A DNA stretch of 35,459 bases from CAYNYI01 sp964401455 (GTDB lineage: Bacteria > Fibrobacterota > OXYB2-FULL-49-7 > CAYNYI01), in contig CAYNYI010000014.1 in assembly GCA_964401455.1 (NCBI GenBank), positions 1 to 35,459 of the forward strand, given 5' to 3'. The notes under the pieces are model-generated. The model did no database searches. It was not told where the DNA came from and worked only from the letters and a program-made list of their open reading frames with translations. The position numbers and the translations under genes are program-made. Positions 7,771 through 15,689 of the stretch are shown here, in pieces; the first letter of the stretch is position 1, and the number at the start of each line of letters is the position of its first letter.

Positions 7771-9739
7771 TTTTATACAGCTCCGAATAAAGTGCTTTTC
7801 CTGAAAGGCGGGCCAGTCCGCCCAGCATCCCCGTGAAGATTCGCGGTCCGTAAGATTCAACCGACCTCGGATGGTCGTTTAGCAGACCGTTTTTATGGTT
7901 TAATATTTTCCAGTCGGCTTTATCGCTATCGTAAATCAGGAACCCTTTGTCCTCTGTGCCGATCCAGAGACGGCCATTTATCACCTCTGCGCAGGCCGCG
8001 GGTGTTTCTGTCAATATGGTTTTGATTCTCCTGGGCATATCCGCCGCTTCTACCGGATCCAGAATGTGTCCGGTTTTTGTATCCGCAATTCCGAAAGACG
8101 CTTCAGAGATTCTGTCAGAAAACACCCAAAGCTTATTATTATAGACAGCCGTCACTTTAGCCGGGGAGGGCAAATCCGCAAAAGATTTTTTATTGCCGGT
8201 TTCAAGGTTAAAGCTTATAACCCCCTTAAAATATGAGCCAAGATAAATGGTCGCTCCGTCACTGCAGAAAGACTGTGTCTTGAATATATGGGAATTGTCA
8301 ACGCTTTTTATGCTCATGTCTGCGGGATTCATAGCCTTGAGGCCTTCTCCGTCTCCGAAGTAAATTCTGTTTTGATATAATAAATAACCGACCGGTTCAC
8401 CGAAAAGGGCATCTTCCGCCGTTTGAGCGTTTTCCAGGATTTCCCCGGCTTTTGAAAAAGCCGCTATGCCTTCATAGCCGCCGCAGAATACCGTGTCCCC
8501 TAAGCGGAAAAATGACGTCACATGGTATACCGGGTTCCCGGACTGCGAACCAACGTTACGCTTCCAGGTGAAATCCTTAGCGGAGATTATGTCGAAACCG
8601 CCTCCCATATACCCGAAACCGGTGAAAATGTCGTCGCCGGATTTTTGCAGACAGACAATGTTGTCATGTGTAAGACCGGCGTTTACGGGGACCCATTTAA
8701 CCATTTCGCCGAAGATTTTACCCGCGCCGTATTCTGTTGTTCCGTACCATGTATAGTCCTCGTCATTTTCAATGGCGGTTACATGAAAATTATATTTCTC
8801 AGCGTCTGAATTTGTCATGTTTATCCAGGAGCCGACTTCCGGGTTGTAGCGCATAATACCGTTGAAATGACCCGCCCAGATTTCATTGTCAACAATTGCT
8901 ATCGTATGCGCTCCTCTGGACATATAGCCGTTATCTACATCGAAAAAGGTCCAAGCGGATTCTGTCATATCGTAAAGCCAGACCCCCTTGTCCGATGTCG
9001 CGGCAAAAAGAGTGTCGCCCGCCTCCGAAAAAGTAAGGTCCCAAATAAAAACATCCTCTCGGCTTTTTCTGTTTATGAGAGAATCTTTCAAGGTCCCGTC
9101 AGGTTTTATTACACTGATTTTGCCGTTGTCATGCCCCAGATAAATGAGGCCTTTTGAGGAAGCTATAGACAAAACTTCTCTGCCTGCGTATTCCGTATAG
9201 AGTCCGAACGATTTAACAGAGTCTTTTCTTCTGTTATAGATGCCGAGACCGTTTGAGGTTCCCAGGTAGATGTTATCCCCTGCGGTGTAAACATCAAAGA
9301 CCCGGTTGGAGGGGAGCCCGTCTTTTTTATTGAGTGATTTTATTTTTCCGGAATTTCTATCAAGGAAACTCAGGCCCTCCCATGTGCCGAACCAGATTTT
9401 GTCGGTTGTCTGGGCTATTGACGTTATAAACCTCGACGGAACCCCGCTATGATAAGAGTATGTATGCCAGCGGCCGTTGTTTTTATTATATTTCTTGAGA
9501 CCGGCATCGGTGCCGAACCAGACGTTGTCGCTATCAATAATGTCAACGGAAATGTCATAACAGTTGTAGGCTTTGTTCAGCCCGTCCATGCCGGGGACAT
9601 AATTGTATGAATCCAGAACTTCGTCCTTTTTACGAGAGACATAAAAAACAGTAAAAAGACCGAAGAAAAGAATGAAAAGAGTAATAAGAGTCCTCTTTTT
9701 TCTGAGTTCAGCTGATTTTATTCTTTTTTCGGTATTCAT
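7760..9739 (-). CDS. membrane-anchored beta-propeller protein (Reg_prop-like repeats)
   Basis: A 659-aa protein with a Lys/Arg-rich N-terminus and one membrane segment (about residues 18-37), followed by a large extracytoplasmic domain. That domain repeats an 'IWFGTxxGL...Y' pattern (NVWFGTDAGLKKY, KIWFGTWEGLSF, NIYLGTSNGLGIY, TWYGTTEYGAGKI, RLWIGTEDKGFLIY). These are the blades seen in the periplasmic sensor part of Bacteroides hybrid two-component systems. No histidine kinase, response-regulator or diguanylate-cyclase domain follows, so the propeller stands alone. It is first in the operon with the TPR protein, a secreted unknown and CstA. No Shine-Dalgarno precedes the ATG. A ligand-sensing or scaffold role is inference. 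Confidence 0.85.
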   Translation of the reverse strand: MNTEKRIKSAELRKKRTLITLFILFFGLFTVFYVSRKKDEVLDSYNYVPGMDGLNKAYNCYDISVDIIDSDNVWFGTDAGLKKYNKNNGRWHTYSYHSGVPSRFITSIAQTTDKIWFGTWEGLSFLDRNSGKIKSLNKKDGLPSNRVFDVYTAGDNIYLGTSNGLGIYNRRKDSVKSFGLYTEYAGREVLSIASSKGLIYLGHDNGKISVIKPDGTLKDSLINRKSREDVFIWDLTFSEAGDTLFAATSDKGVWLYDMTESAWTFFDVDNGYMSRGAHTIAIVDNEIWAGHFNGIMRYNPEVGSWINMTNSDAEKYNFHVTAIENDEDYTWYGTTEYGAGKIFGEMVKWVPVNAGLTHDNIVCLQKSGDDIFTGFGYMGGGFDIISAKDFTWKRNVGSQSGNPVYHVTSFFRLGDTVFCGGYEGIAAFSKAGEILENAQTAEDALFGEPVGYLLYQNRIYFGDGEGLKAMNPADMSIKSVDNSHIFKTQSFCSDGATIYLGSYFKGVISFNLETGNKKSFADLPSPAKVTAVYNNKLWVFSDRISEASFGIADTKTGHILDPVEAADMPRRIKTILTETPAACAEVINGRLWIGTEDKGFLIYDSDKADWKILNHKNGLLNDHPRSVESYGPRIFTGMLGGLARLSGKALYSELYKNEN

Positions 9740-9749
9740 ACTATATAGT

Positions 9750-9779
9750 AAGATATGAAATAGCTGTCTCTTTAGACAA
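9750..9779 (-). promoter_or_regulatory. possible promoter of the propeller-TPR-cstA operon
   Basis: On the minus strand, TTGTCT (9779-9774), an 18-nt spacer and TATCTT (9755-9750) stand 10 nt before the ATG at 9739. Each box matches the consensus at four of six positions. The implied leader is only about 3-4 nt. Confidence 0.35.
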
Positions 9780-9801
9780 GTAATAATGATAAACGCCGCG
9801 A

Positions 9802-9822
9802 ATGGCGGATGGCGGATGGCGG
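9802..9822. repeat. heptanucleotide tandem repeat (ATGGCGG x3)
   Basis: Three exact copies of ATGGCGG lie head to tail in the spacer between divergent genes, 19 nt before the start of the glycerophosphodiesterase gene. The spacing suggests it is in the 5' untranslated region of that gene. Confidence 0.9.
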
Positions 9823-9840
9823 ACTGATTGAAAGGATCTT

Positions 9841-10551
9841 ATGGAAATTTATGCGCATCGGGGAGCCCATAACGGCGAATATCAGCAGGAGAATACATTA
9901 TCCGCAATGGAAAGAGCCTGGAAAACAGGCTGCAGCGGTGTCGAGACCGATGTTCAGGTTTCTTCGGACGGAGTGCTTTTCCTTTTTCACGGAAATAAAA
10001 ACCGTATCGTTTGGGGCGGAAAGTACTGTAATGTCGCCGCTATGAGGTTTTCTGAAATAGAATCGGCGGCAGCGGAGAACAATCTTAAAATCTGCCGTCT
10101 CAATGAGGCCCTAGAATTCTGCCGGGGCAAATTAAAGATGAATCTGGAAATAAAAAACAGGGCCTGTGCCGGAGAAGCAGCCAAAGCCGCCGCCGAGACT
10201 TTGGGCCCGGGCGGCTTTATCTTAACGAGCTTTGATCACGGCGCTCTCCGCGACGCAAGAGAAGCCGTCCCCGAGATTAAAACCGGGATACTTTCAAACA
10301 AGATATTAAAAACGGACATTATCCATGATTTTATATTTAACGGGGCGGCTGATTTTCTGATACAGAATTATATTTTTGCCGGCAACAGGTTTCTTTCATA
10401 TTCCAAAAAGAAGAAAATCGGAATATATTTATGGACTGTCAACAACAGGTTTGCCCTTAAAAGGATCATGAAAAAAAATTCAGTCATCGGGATTATTACC
10501 GATAATCCCCGCGCGGCCATAGAGGCGGGTAGGATTTACCGTAATGTCTGA
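9841..10551 (+). CDS. glycerophosphodiester phosphodiesterase
   Basis: A 236-aa cytoplasmic enzyme of the GDPD/UgpQ family, which splits glycerophosphodiesters from phospholipid turnover into glycerol-3-phosphate and an alcohol. The TIM-barrel motifs are present: HRG with catalytic His6, ENT at 17-19, metal ligands in ETD (Glu35, Asp37), and the second catalytic His50 in FLFHGN. In most relatives His50 is followed by Asp (HD); here it is Gly. The C-terminal WTVNN and IITDNP motifs are intact. Length is normal for the family. AAAGGA lies 4 nt before the ATG. The last 8 bp overlap the dehydrogenase gene, so the two are co-translated. Confidence 0.92.
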   Translation: MEIYAHRGAHNGEYQQENTLSAMERAWKTGCSGVETDVQVSSDGVLFLFHGNKNRIVWGGKYCNVAAMRFSEIESAAAENNLKICRLNEALEFCRGKLKMNLEIKNRACAGEAAKAAAETLGPGGFILTSFDHGALRDAREAVPEIKTGILSNKILKTDIIHDFIFNGAADFLIQNYIFAGNRFLSYSKKKKIGIYLWTVNNRFALKRIMKKNSVIGIITDNPRAAIEAGRIYRNV

Positions 10552-11515
10552 AAAAGAATATAACGGACAAATTGTCGTTCTTGACGGGTATACAGCTAAT
10601 CCCGGAGACCTTAGCTGGGGGCCGTTTCTTAAACTGGGCGGCCTGAAAGTTTATGACCGCACTCCGCCTGCTCTTATCAAAGAGAGAGCGAAAGGGGCGC
10701 GCGCTTTACTCACTAACAAGACCATGCTTGATGAGAAAGTTTTGAGTTCTCTTTCGGGTGTCTCCTATATCGGGATTCTTGCAACGGGGATAAACTCTGT
10801 GGACACCGCCGCCGCCCGTAAATGCGGTATTGCCGTAACGAATGTGCCTGCCTACAGTACTGACTCGGTTTCACAGATGGTTTTTGCCCAGATACTCAAT
10901 TATTGCAATAATGTTGAACTTTATTCAAGGTCGGTTCAAAAAGGAGAGTGGGGCGCTTCAAAGGATTTCTGCTTTTACAAAAAGCCGGTCATCGAGCTTT
11001 CCGGGAAAACTATGGGTATAATAGGTTTCGGTCATATCGGTAAAAAAACGGCAAAAACGGCGGCCGCTTTTGGCATGAGAGTTCTTGTCTTTACGAGGAC
11101 CCCGCCCGGGGAGAGCCGCGGCATAGAATTTTTGCCGTTTCAGGACTTGCTTCGAAGGTCCGATTTTATTTCTCTGCATTGCCCGCTTAATAATGAGACC
11201 TGCAAAATTATAAACAGAGATTCCCTCTCACTTATGAAGCCGGGAGCTTTTCTGGTAAATACCGGCCGGGGCGGTCTCATAGATGAGGAGGCGCTTGCCT
11301 GTTTTCTGAACGAAGGACGGCTGGCGGGGGCGGGTCTGGATGTTCTCGAAAAGGAACCCCCTTCCGAAGGAAGTCCTCTCATAGGAGCCCGGGGATGCAG
11401 GATAACCCCCCATATAGCCTGGGCTTCTGTCGAGTCAAGGGAAAGGCTTATAGAGGCGGCGGCGGACAACTTCGCGGCATTTTTAGAGGGCCGCGAAGTA
11501 AACCGCGTAGTCTGA
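10544..11515 (+). CDS. D-2-hydroxyacid dehydrogenase (glycerate dehydrogenase-like)
   Basis: A 323-aa NAD-dependent oxidoreductase of the D-isomer-specific 2-hydroxyacid family. The N-terminal VLDGYTANPGDLSW is typical of the glycerate/hydroxypyruvate reductase (HprA) branch. The Rossmann motif GFGHIG is at 161-166. The catalytic triad is visible as Arg242 (NTGRGGLID), Glu271 (LEKEPP) and His290 (TPHIAW). The likely reaction is reduction of hydroxypyruvate or glyoxylate, but the exact substrate is not settled by sequence. It overlaps the phosphodiesterase gene by 8 bp and ends two bases before the stop of a convergent gene, with no room for a terminator between them. Confidence 0.93.
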   Translation: MSEKEYNGQIVVLDGYTANPGDLSWGPFLKLGGLKVYDRTPPALIKERAKGARALLTNKTMLDEKVLSSLSGVSYIGILATGINSVDTAAARKCGIAVTNVPAYSTDSVSQMVFAQILNYCNNVELYSRSVQKGEWGASKDFCFYKKPVIELSGKTMGIIGFGHIGKKTAKTAAAFGMRVLVFTRTPPGESRGIEFLPFQDLLRRSDFISLHCPLNNETCKIINRDSLSLMKPGAFLVNTGRGGLIDEEALACFLNEGRLAGAGLDVLEKEPPSEGSPLIGARGCRITPHIAWASVESRERLIEAAADNFAAFLEGREVNRVV

Positions 11516-11516
11516 A

Positions 11517-13061
11517 TTATTTTGACAGTACGATCTTTTTGCTGTAGTTTTTTCCGGCGCAGTCAACACTGATTACATAGACACCGCCTGGTCTTGAAGA
11601 AGCGTCCCATCTGAAAACATAGTCACCGTTAAGTGTTATGGCCGATGCTATTGTTTCGACCCTTCGGCCCGCGGCATCGAGAGCTTTTATTGATGCTGCT
11701 CCGCTCAGTCCGTTCAGGTTTATTTTAACAGATGGATTGAAAGGGTTCGGTGAAGCTGTTATGGGCGCGCGCTCATCTCTGGAAATCGGCATGTCCTCGA
11801 TGGCATCTTCATTATTATACTCGTCGGCACCGATATCGAGGGTACCGGTTCTTGCGAGATTATCAATATCAGTGGATATTTCTGATAAAGAGATGCCCTG
11901 GTCAACAATTGAAGGGTTATACCCTGACAGGTGAAGGTCTCCGGTTCCGGTATTAACAAACCAGGAAGACTGGACCGATCTTACGTTATTTGATGTCTGG
12001 GGTGTAAAGCCCGAAGCGTTGTTATATTCGAATTGTTCGGCGAATATACAATTCTTTATTTCAATATTTGAAGGTGAATGTCTAAAAAAGATATCGCTTG
12101 TATCTGAGCCGTAGATGGTGTTGTTATAGACCTTTATGTTTTCCGTCGCGATAAATTCAATGGTATTTCTTCCCAGGCCGGCTACTATAAAGTTGTTGGC
12201 TACAAGCGCTCCCCGGACCGAGTAATCCGAGGCAGACCAGTTTCCGAGGGCGAGGCTTCTGTCGTTATTTAGGAAAATGTTGTTTTCAATTCTGATATTG
12301 TCGCAGCCGTGCCAGAGAAATATTGCTCCTCTGCCGTCGTGTGATGATGAACCGCCTTTTAAATCTTTGAAGTAGTTGTGATGAAAAGAGAAGTCCTGGA
12401 GCCCCATTATATCCACAGCAGTGACATAGTCTCCGGTTTCCTCAACAGAACTTCCGGCGCAGGAGTATGGGGAAGTATGTACGGCGGTATTTACAAATTT
12501 GCAGTATCTGACCTCGCCGCCCGTAAATCCTCCGGTTGTGCCCTTTACATGACGTTCCCCACAGTTTGTTCCGTTTACATGATGAATGATAATATTCTCG
12601 CAGCCTGAACCGCCGTTAAACTTGAGACCGTTCTGGTAAAAACCGGCGAAAGAAAGATCAGCTATAGTAATATTTTTCGCTCCCGATCCAAAACCTATGA
12701 ACGGTGAAACTTTTCCGGAGGACGGGCAGGTCATTCCGAATGCGTATCCTTGAAAAAGAACGTCGTCAGGATTGCCTGTCGCTCCTCTTATTATAACATT
12801 TTCACAATTAGTAATAGTGCCGACGCTGGTATTTGAAACAAATTCTTCTCCCGCAGATATCACATATGTTGTGTTGTCGCTGAGTCCCGAGGAAATACGG
12901 GCAGAGAGTTCGGACGGGGTTATGTTTATAATTGTGTTGTCGCCGTCGTCTATGGGGGGGACATTCTCCCATTTTTCTTCAGCAAAATTAAAAGTGGCTT
13001 CCGGAAAAGCCGAAATCGCGAAAAAGAATACCGCCGCGCAAATGTAAAAAAATCTTAACAT
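11517..13061 (-). CDS. secreted pectate-lyase-like beta-helix protein with type IX-like sorting domain
   Basis: A 514-aa exported protein. A signal peptide (residues 1-19, ending near SAFPEA) is followed by a right-handed parallel beta-helix at about 40-405. Repeating coils such as NIIIHHVNG and NIRIENNIFLNN occur, and the helix closes with DIGADEY. The layout resembles polysaccharide lyase family 1, but I cannot confirm the catalytic Arg or calcium Asp residues, so it may be a binding protein. Residues about 435-514 begin SPNPFNPSVKI, continue through LDAAGRRV and GVYVISV, and end KKIVLSK, the pattern of a type IX-like C-terminal sorting domain. The ATG at 13061 is preferred over the GTG one codon upstream because GAGGAG is then 7 nt away. 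It has its own promoter. Confidence 0.87.
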   Translation of the reverse strand: MLRFFYICAAVFFFAISAFPEATFNFAEEKWENVPPIDDGDNTIINITPSELSARISSGLSDNTTYVISAGEEFVSNTSVGTITNCENVIIRGATGNPDDVLFQGYAFGMTCPSSGKVSPFIGFGSGAKNITIADLSFAGFYQNGLKFNGGSGCENIIIHHVNGTNCGERHVKGTTGGFTGGEVRYCKFVNTAVHTSPYSCAGSSVEETGDYVTAVDIMGLQDFSFHHNYFKDLKGGSSSHDGRGAIFLWHGCDNIRIENNIFLNNDRSLALGNWSASDYSVRGALVANNFIVAGLGRNTIEFIATENIKVYNNTIYGSDTSDIFFRHSPSNIEIKNCIFAEQFEYNNASGFTPQTSNNVRSVQSSWFVNTGTGDLHLSGYNPSIVDQGISLSEISTDIDNLARTGTLDIGADEYNNEDAIEDMPISRDERAPITASPNPFNPSVKINLNGLSGAASIKALDAAGRRVETIASAITLNGDYVFRWDASSRPGGVYVISVDCAGKNYSKKIVLSK

Positions 13062-13100
13062 CACAAAACTCCTCTATTAATAATTACGACAATACTTAAT

Positions 13101-13129
13101 AATATATACCTTATTGGACTTCTTGTAAA
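13101..13129 (-). promoter_or_regulatory. sigma70-type promoter of the beta-helix protein gene
   Basis: On the minus strand, TTTACA (13129-13124), exactly 17 nt, and TATATT (13106-13101). Each box matches the consensus at five of six positions. The leader would be about 33 nt and includes the GAGGAG ribosome binding site. Confidence 0.7.
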
Positions 13130-13218
13130 CATTTTTTTTCCCCGAAAGGTTCCGCCTTTTTCTATTTATTTCAAATATGGCGTGTCTTGATTGTCTTTAA
13201 GGGATTAATTATATGGTA

Positions 13219-14004
13219 CTACAATCCTAGTATACCGGCCCCCGGCGAAGCATAGCCGTTTTTATCCGGTTTTAGTTTCTGCATGCAGGAAATAATTTCT
13301 TTGTTTATGTTTTTTTCGGAGTCAATGAATTTTCCGTATTTCATTTCTCCGGAAATTATAGATGACGTCCATTTTACAAGGGGCGGTGGGATTTTTTTCT
13401 CGGGGTTGCAGAGATAATAAAGAGCGTGCATTACTTCCACCGCTCTTCTTTCCACCGGGACCGCTTTTTTGTATCCGAATTCATGAAGGACCGTCTTTTC
13501 GTCTGTTTTACACAAGAGTCTGTAAAGGATATCATCGGACGCCGAGCGTTCGCGGCGGGGTTTTTCAGTTTCGAGTTGATTTAAGAAAAACTTCATTACC
13601 CTGCTTATCTCGGCTGACTCTATCTTTTTTGATGAGCGGTGTATCCGGGGCTTGTCTGCCGGACCGGCCAGACCCACCCGCAGATCGATGCAGTATTCGA
13701 GGAGATTTCCGGAGCATTTTACCGCTTCGCAGATAATTACCGAGTCAGAAAAAACGACTGTAACAGAGATATCCTCTGTCCGAAGCGGAAAAAGGTCGAG
13801 ACGGAAACCTTTATTTAAGCCGACTGAGTCAGAAAAGGTCTCCAGGTCCTTCAGTCCCAGTATTTCCGGCCTTTTTTCTCTGCATTCCCGACGCATATCG
13901 GCAGCTGCGGTCCCGGTGCAGAGCGCACCCGCGACTAAAAAAAATAATACCATGACGATAGAACCCCGCCCGGCAGACAAATTGAAAAGCTGTGCGGTCC
14001 TCAT
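13219..14004 (-). CDS. secreted protein of unknown function, 261 aa
   Basis: Unrecognised. A hydrophobic segment at about residues 15-33 followed by GTAAAD forms a signal peptide, so the mature 225-residue protein is probably periplasmic. It contains five or six Cys residues scattered through the mature chain and a basic, Lys-rich C-terminal half. No catalytic motif is apparent. A perfect TATAAT lies 8 nt before the ATG and there is no Shine-Dalgarno, so it is probably translated from a leaderless mRNA. It lies downstream of the MFS gene but is separated from it by about 270 bp and has its own promoter. Confidence 0.7.
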   Translation of the reverse strand: MRTAQLFNLSAGRGSIVMVLFFLVAGALCTGTAAADMRRECREKRPEILGLKDLETFSDSVGLNKGFRLDLFPLRTEDISVTVVFSDSVIICEAVKCSGNLLEYCIDLRVGLAGPADKPRIHRSSKKIESAEISRVMKFFLNQLETEKPRRERSASDDILYRLLCKTDEKTVLHEFGYKKAVPVERRAVEVMHALYYLCNPEKKIPPPLVKWTSSIISGEMKYGKFIDSEKNINKEIISCMQKLKPDKNGYASPGAGILGL

Positions 14005-14012
14005 ATAGGGGT

Positions 14013-14041
14013 ATTATACTATCATTCGTCAGATATTTCCA
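14013..14041 (-). promoter_or_regulatory. sigma70-type promoter giving a near-leaderless mRNA
   Basis: On the minus strand, TGGAAA (14041-14036), 17 nt, and a perfect TATAAT (14018-14013), 8 nt before the ATG at 14004. The expected transcript begins 1-2 nt from the start codon. Confidence 0.6.
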
Positions 14042-14161
14042 GTTTTTTACAGGGGAAGGCAGTTTTATAGAGAATAAGAGTTCTAATTATTCTTTTTCGG
14101 GTCCGAGATTTTTCTGCGCGACAGGGCTGATTTTATTTTTGCCGGATTCTCCGTTTTAAAT

Positions 14162-14263
14162 TCATTGATGCATACAGGATAATATCGGAGTGCCGGGATA
14201 CATACAGTCAAGGAAAGAGTCTTGATAAAGCGACCTTTTTTCTGTAAATTCCGAAATGCTCAT
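14162..14263 (-). CDS. possible small ORF, 33 aa, downstream of the MFS gene
   Basis: ATG at 14263 is preceded by GAGGAAGGA, one of the best ribosome binding sites in the window, and begins 14 nt after the MFS stop. The product starts MSISEFTEKRSLYQDSF and ends CMHQ. The same DNA shifted by one base is also open for about 57 codons and reads equally protein-like (ending SALSRRKISDPKKNN), but it lacks an ATG. This could therefore be a frameshifted remnant. The rest of the 273-bp spacer shows nothing else beyond the promoter at its left end. Confidence 0.3.
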   Translation of the reverse strand: MSISEFTEKRSLYQDSFLDCMYPGTPILSCMHQ

Positions 14264-14277
14264 TAATCCTTCCTCAT

Positions 14278-15612
14278 TCATACCCGGAATTTTCCCGGAT
14301 ATTCAGGTTTTTCGGCAAAAAAAGATGCAATGAGAAGGCCGGCAGTCAGAAGCGCCATCAGCGCGGCGGAGAGGGTATAAGAACCCGAGTATTTAAAAGA
14401 AAGCCCGAGAAGAAGCGGGCCGGCAGCGCTGAAAAAGACCATGAATGAAGTATTCAGGCCGCTTATCGCACCTATATGTTTTATCCCGAAATAAGAAGGC
14501 CATACAACCGTCGTAAGGGCGGCCATCAGACCCGATGCCGTCCCGTTTCCGATGATTATAAGCACCTTGCCTGCTCCGTTTCCTATAAGGACAACTCCCG
14601 CGCAAAGGAGTATCAACCCCCCGTTCGAGGCGATGATAATAAATTTCAATTTGTCCCGGATCTTTTTATCAATAAGCCATCCGGCAAAAAGGTTAACTGC
14701 AACTGCAATCACAGATGAAGGCAGAAAAATCGAAACGGCGTCTGCCCGGCTCATTCCGTTTTCGGTGAATATCGAAACTATATGGAAAGTGACAGCTGTT
14801 ATAATAAGGGCACTCATGGAAACCGAAAGGTTGAATATCCGGAAGACCGGGTTTTTTCTTGTCTCGCCCAGAGTCCAGCTAATTTGTTTCCGCCGTGTAG
14901 CATTTTCGTATTTCGTATTCTCCGGGATATCGCCGTCCGGATTAAGCCCGCAGCTTTCCGGATTGTTCCTGAAAAAGAAGAGTATAAATAGCGGAAAGAA
15001 AAACAACAGCCCCGTTCCAATTGATCTCCAGGCTCCGCGCCATCCCGATGATTTTATAAGGGTCTCGAAAACAACTGGAGACCCCGCAAACATCATGCTG
15101 ACAAAAACCCCGGATACCGCGTTCATTCTTCCCCTTTTTTCATCAAACCATTTTGCCAGCATTGTTCTTCCCGAGAGGGTAATGACGCCCTGACCGAGGA
15201 AACGCATCAGGAAAAATCCTGCGGAAACGGTCAAAAAAGGGACAATCGCTCCCTCAAAACCCGTAAATGAGGAAATACCCCTTGTGATTTTGTCAATAAT
15301 ACTCATCAGAAAGAGGACCGAACCGAAAAGTACCGAGGCGGCGAGAGTGACTTCCCTGTTTCCGAAACGGTCTATTGATTTTCCTACCCTTGTCAGAAGA
15401 AAAGAACTGCATACTGTTCCGAGGGCGTATGCGGAGGACAACCGGAGCCTCGAAATACCGAGAGCGCCGATAAGGTGGTCAGTAAAAACCGACACCCCGA
15501 TAGTCTGCCCGGGCGCGCTGAAGGTTATACAGATTATAGTGGCAAAAAGCACCGTATATCCGTAAAAAAAAGGCCACGAAGATGGCCTGAACGGGAAGTC
15601 AGATCTTATCAT
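14278..15612 (-). CDS. MFS transporter, monocarboxylate/oxalate (OFA)-like
   Basis: A 444-aa inner-membrane permease of the major facilitator superfamily with about 12 hydrophobic segments. The N-terminus GYTVLFATIICITFSAPGQTIGVSVFTDHL resembles the OFA/monocarboxylate branch (first 20 residues diagnostic). After TM2 the loop GKSIDRFGNREV is the family's DRxGxR signature, and the central loop FDEKRGRMNAV is typical. The substrate is not known; an organic acid is the best guess. No Shine-Dalgarno precedes the ATG. A promoter overlaps the promoter of the divergent operon. A possible 33-aa ORF follows its stop. Confidence 0.88.
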   Translation of the reverse strand: MIRSDFPFRPSSWPFFYGYTVLFATIICITFSAPGQTIGVSVFTDHLIGALGISRLRLSSAYALGTVCSSFLLTRVGKSIDRFGNREVTLAASVLFGSVLFLMSIIDKITRGISSFTGFEGAIVPFLTVSAGFFLMRFLGQGVITLSGRTMLAKWFDEKRGRMNAVSGVFVSMMFAGSPVVFETLIKSSGWRGAWRSIGTGLLFFFPLFILFFFRNNPESCGLNPDGDIPENTKYENATRRKQISWTLGETRKNPVFRIFNLSVSMSALIITAVTFHIVSIFTENGMSRADAVSIFLPSSVIAVAVNLFAGWLIDKKIRDKLKFIIIASNGGLILLCAGVVLIGNGAGKVLIIIGNGTASGLMAALTTVVWPSYFGIKHIGAISGLNTSFMVFFSAAGPLLLGLSFKYSGSYTLSAALMALLTAGLLIASFFAEKPEYPGKFRV

Positions 15613-15617
15613 TGCGC

Positions 15618-15646
15618 GTTAAACATAATATTTGTCAGGGGGTCAA
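15618..15646 (-). promoter_or_regulatory. promoter of the MFS gene (leaderless)
   Basis: On the minus strand, TTGACC (15646-15641), 17 nt, and TTTAAC (15623-15618), 5 nt before the ATG at 15612. It is interleaved with the divergent promoter at 15632-15660, so both cannot be occupied by polymerase at once. Confidence 0.5.
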
Positions 15647-15660
15647 CAATATAGTATATT
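15632..15660 (+). promoter_or_regulatory. promoter of the gmk operon
   Basis: TTGTCA (15632-15637), 17 nt, and TATATT (15655-15660), each matching the consensus at five of six positions. The leader would be about 23 nt and contains GGAGAG 3 nt before the ATG at 15690. Confidence 0.7.
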
Positions 15661-15689
15661 TCTTTTTGAAATAAAAAAACGGAGAGTTT

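Noticed and set aside
7771..7860. 30-residue N-terminal extension of the TPR protein
   Set aside because: It lies inside the propeller gene and precedes a clear signal peptide that starts at 7770.
13130..13165. Hairpin AAAGG/CCTTT with T-run as a terminator
   Set aside because: The T-run is on the plus strand, but no plus-strand gene precedes it; the stem is only 5 bp.
14552..15193. 213-codon open frame on the plus strand
   Set aside because: It is antisense to the MFS transporter, whose membrane segments and DRxGxR loop are unmistakable. It has no ribosome binding site or domain.
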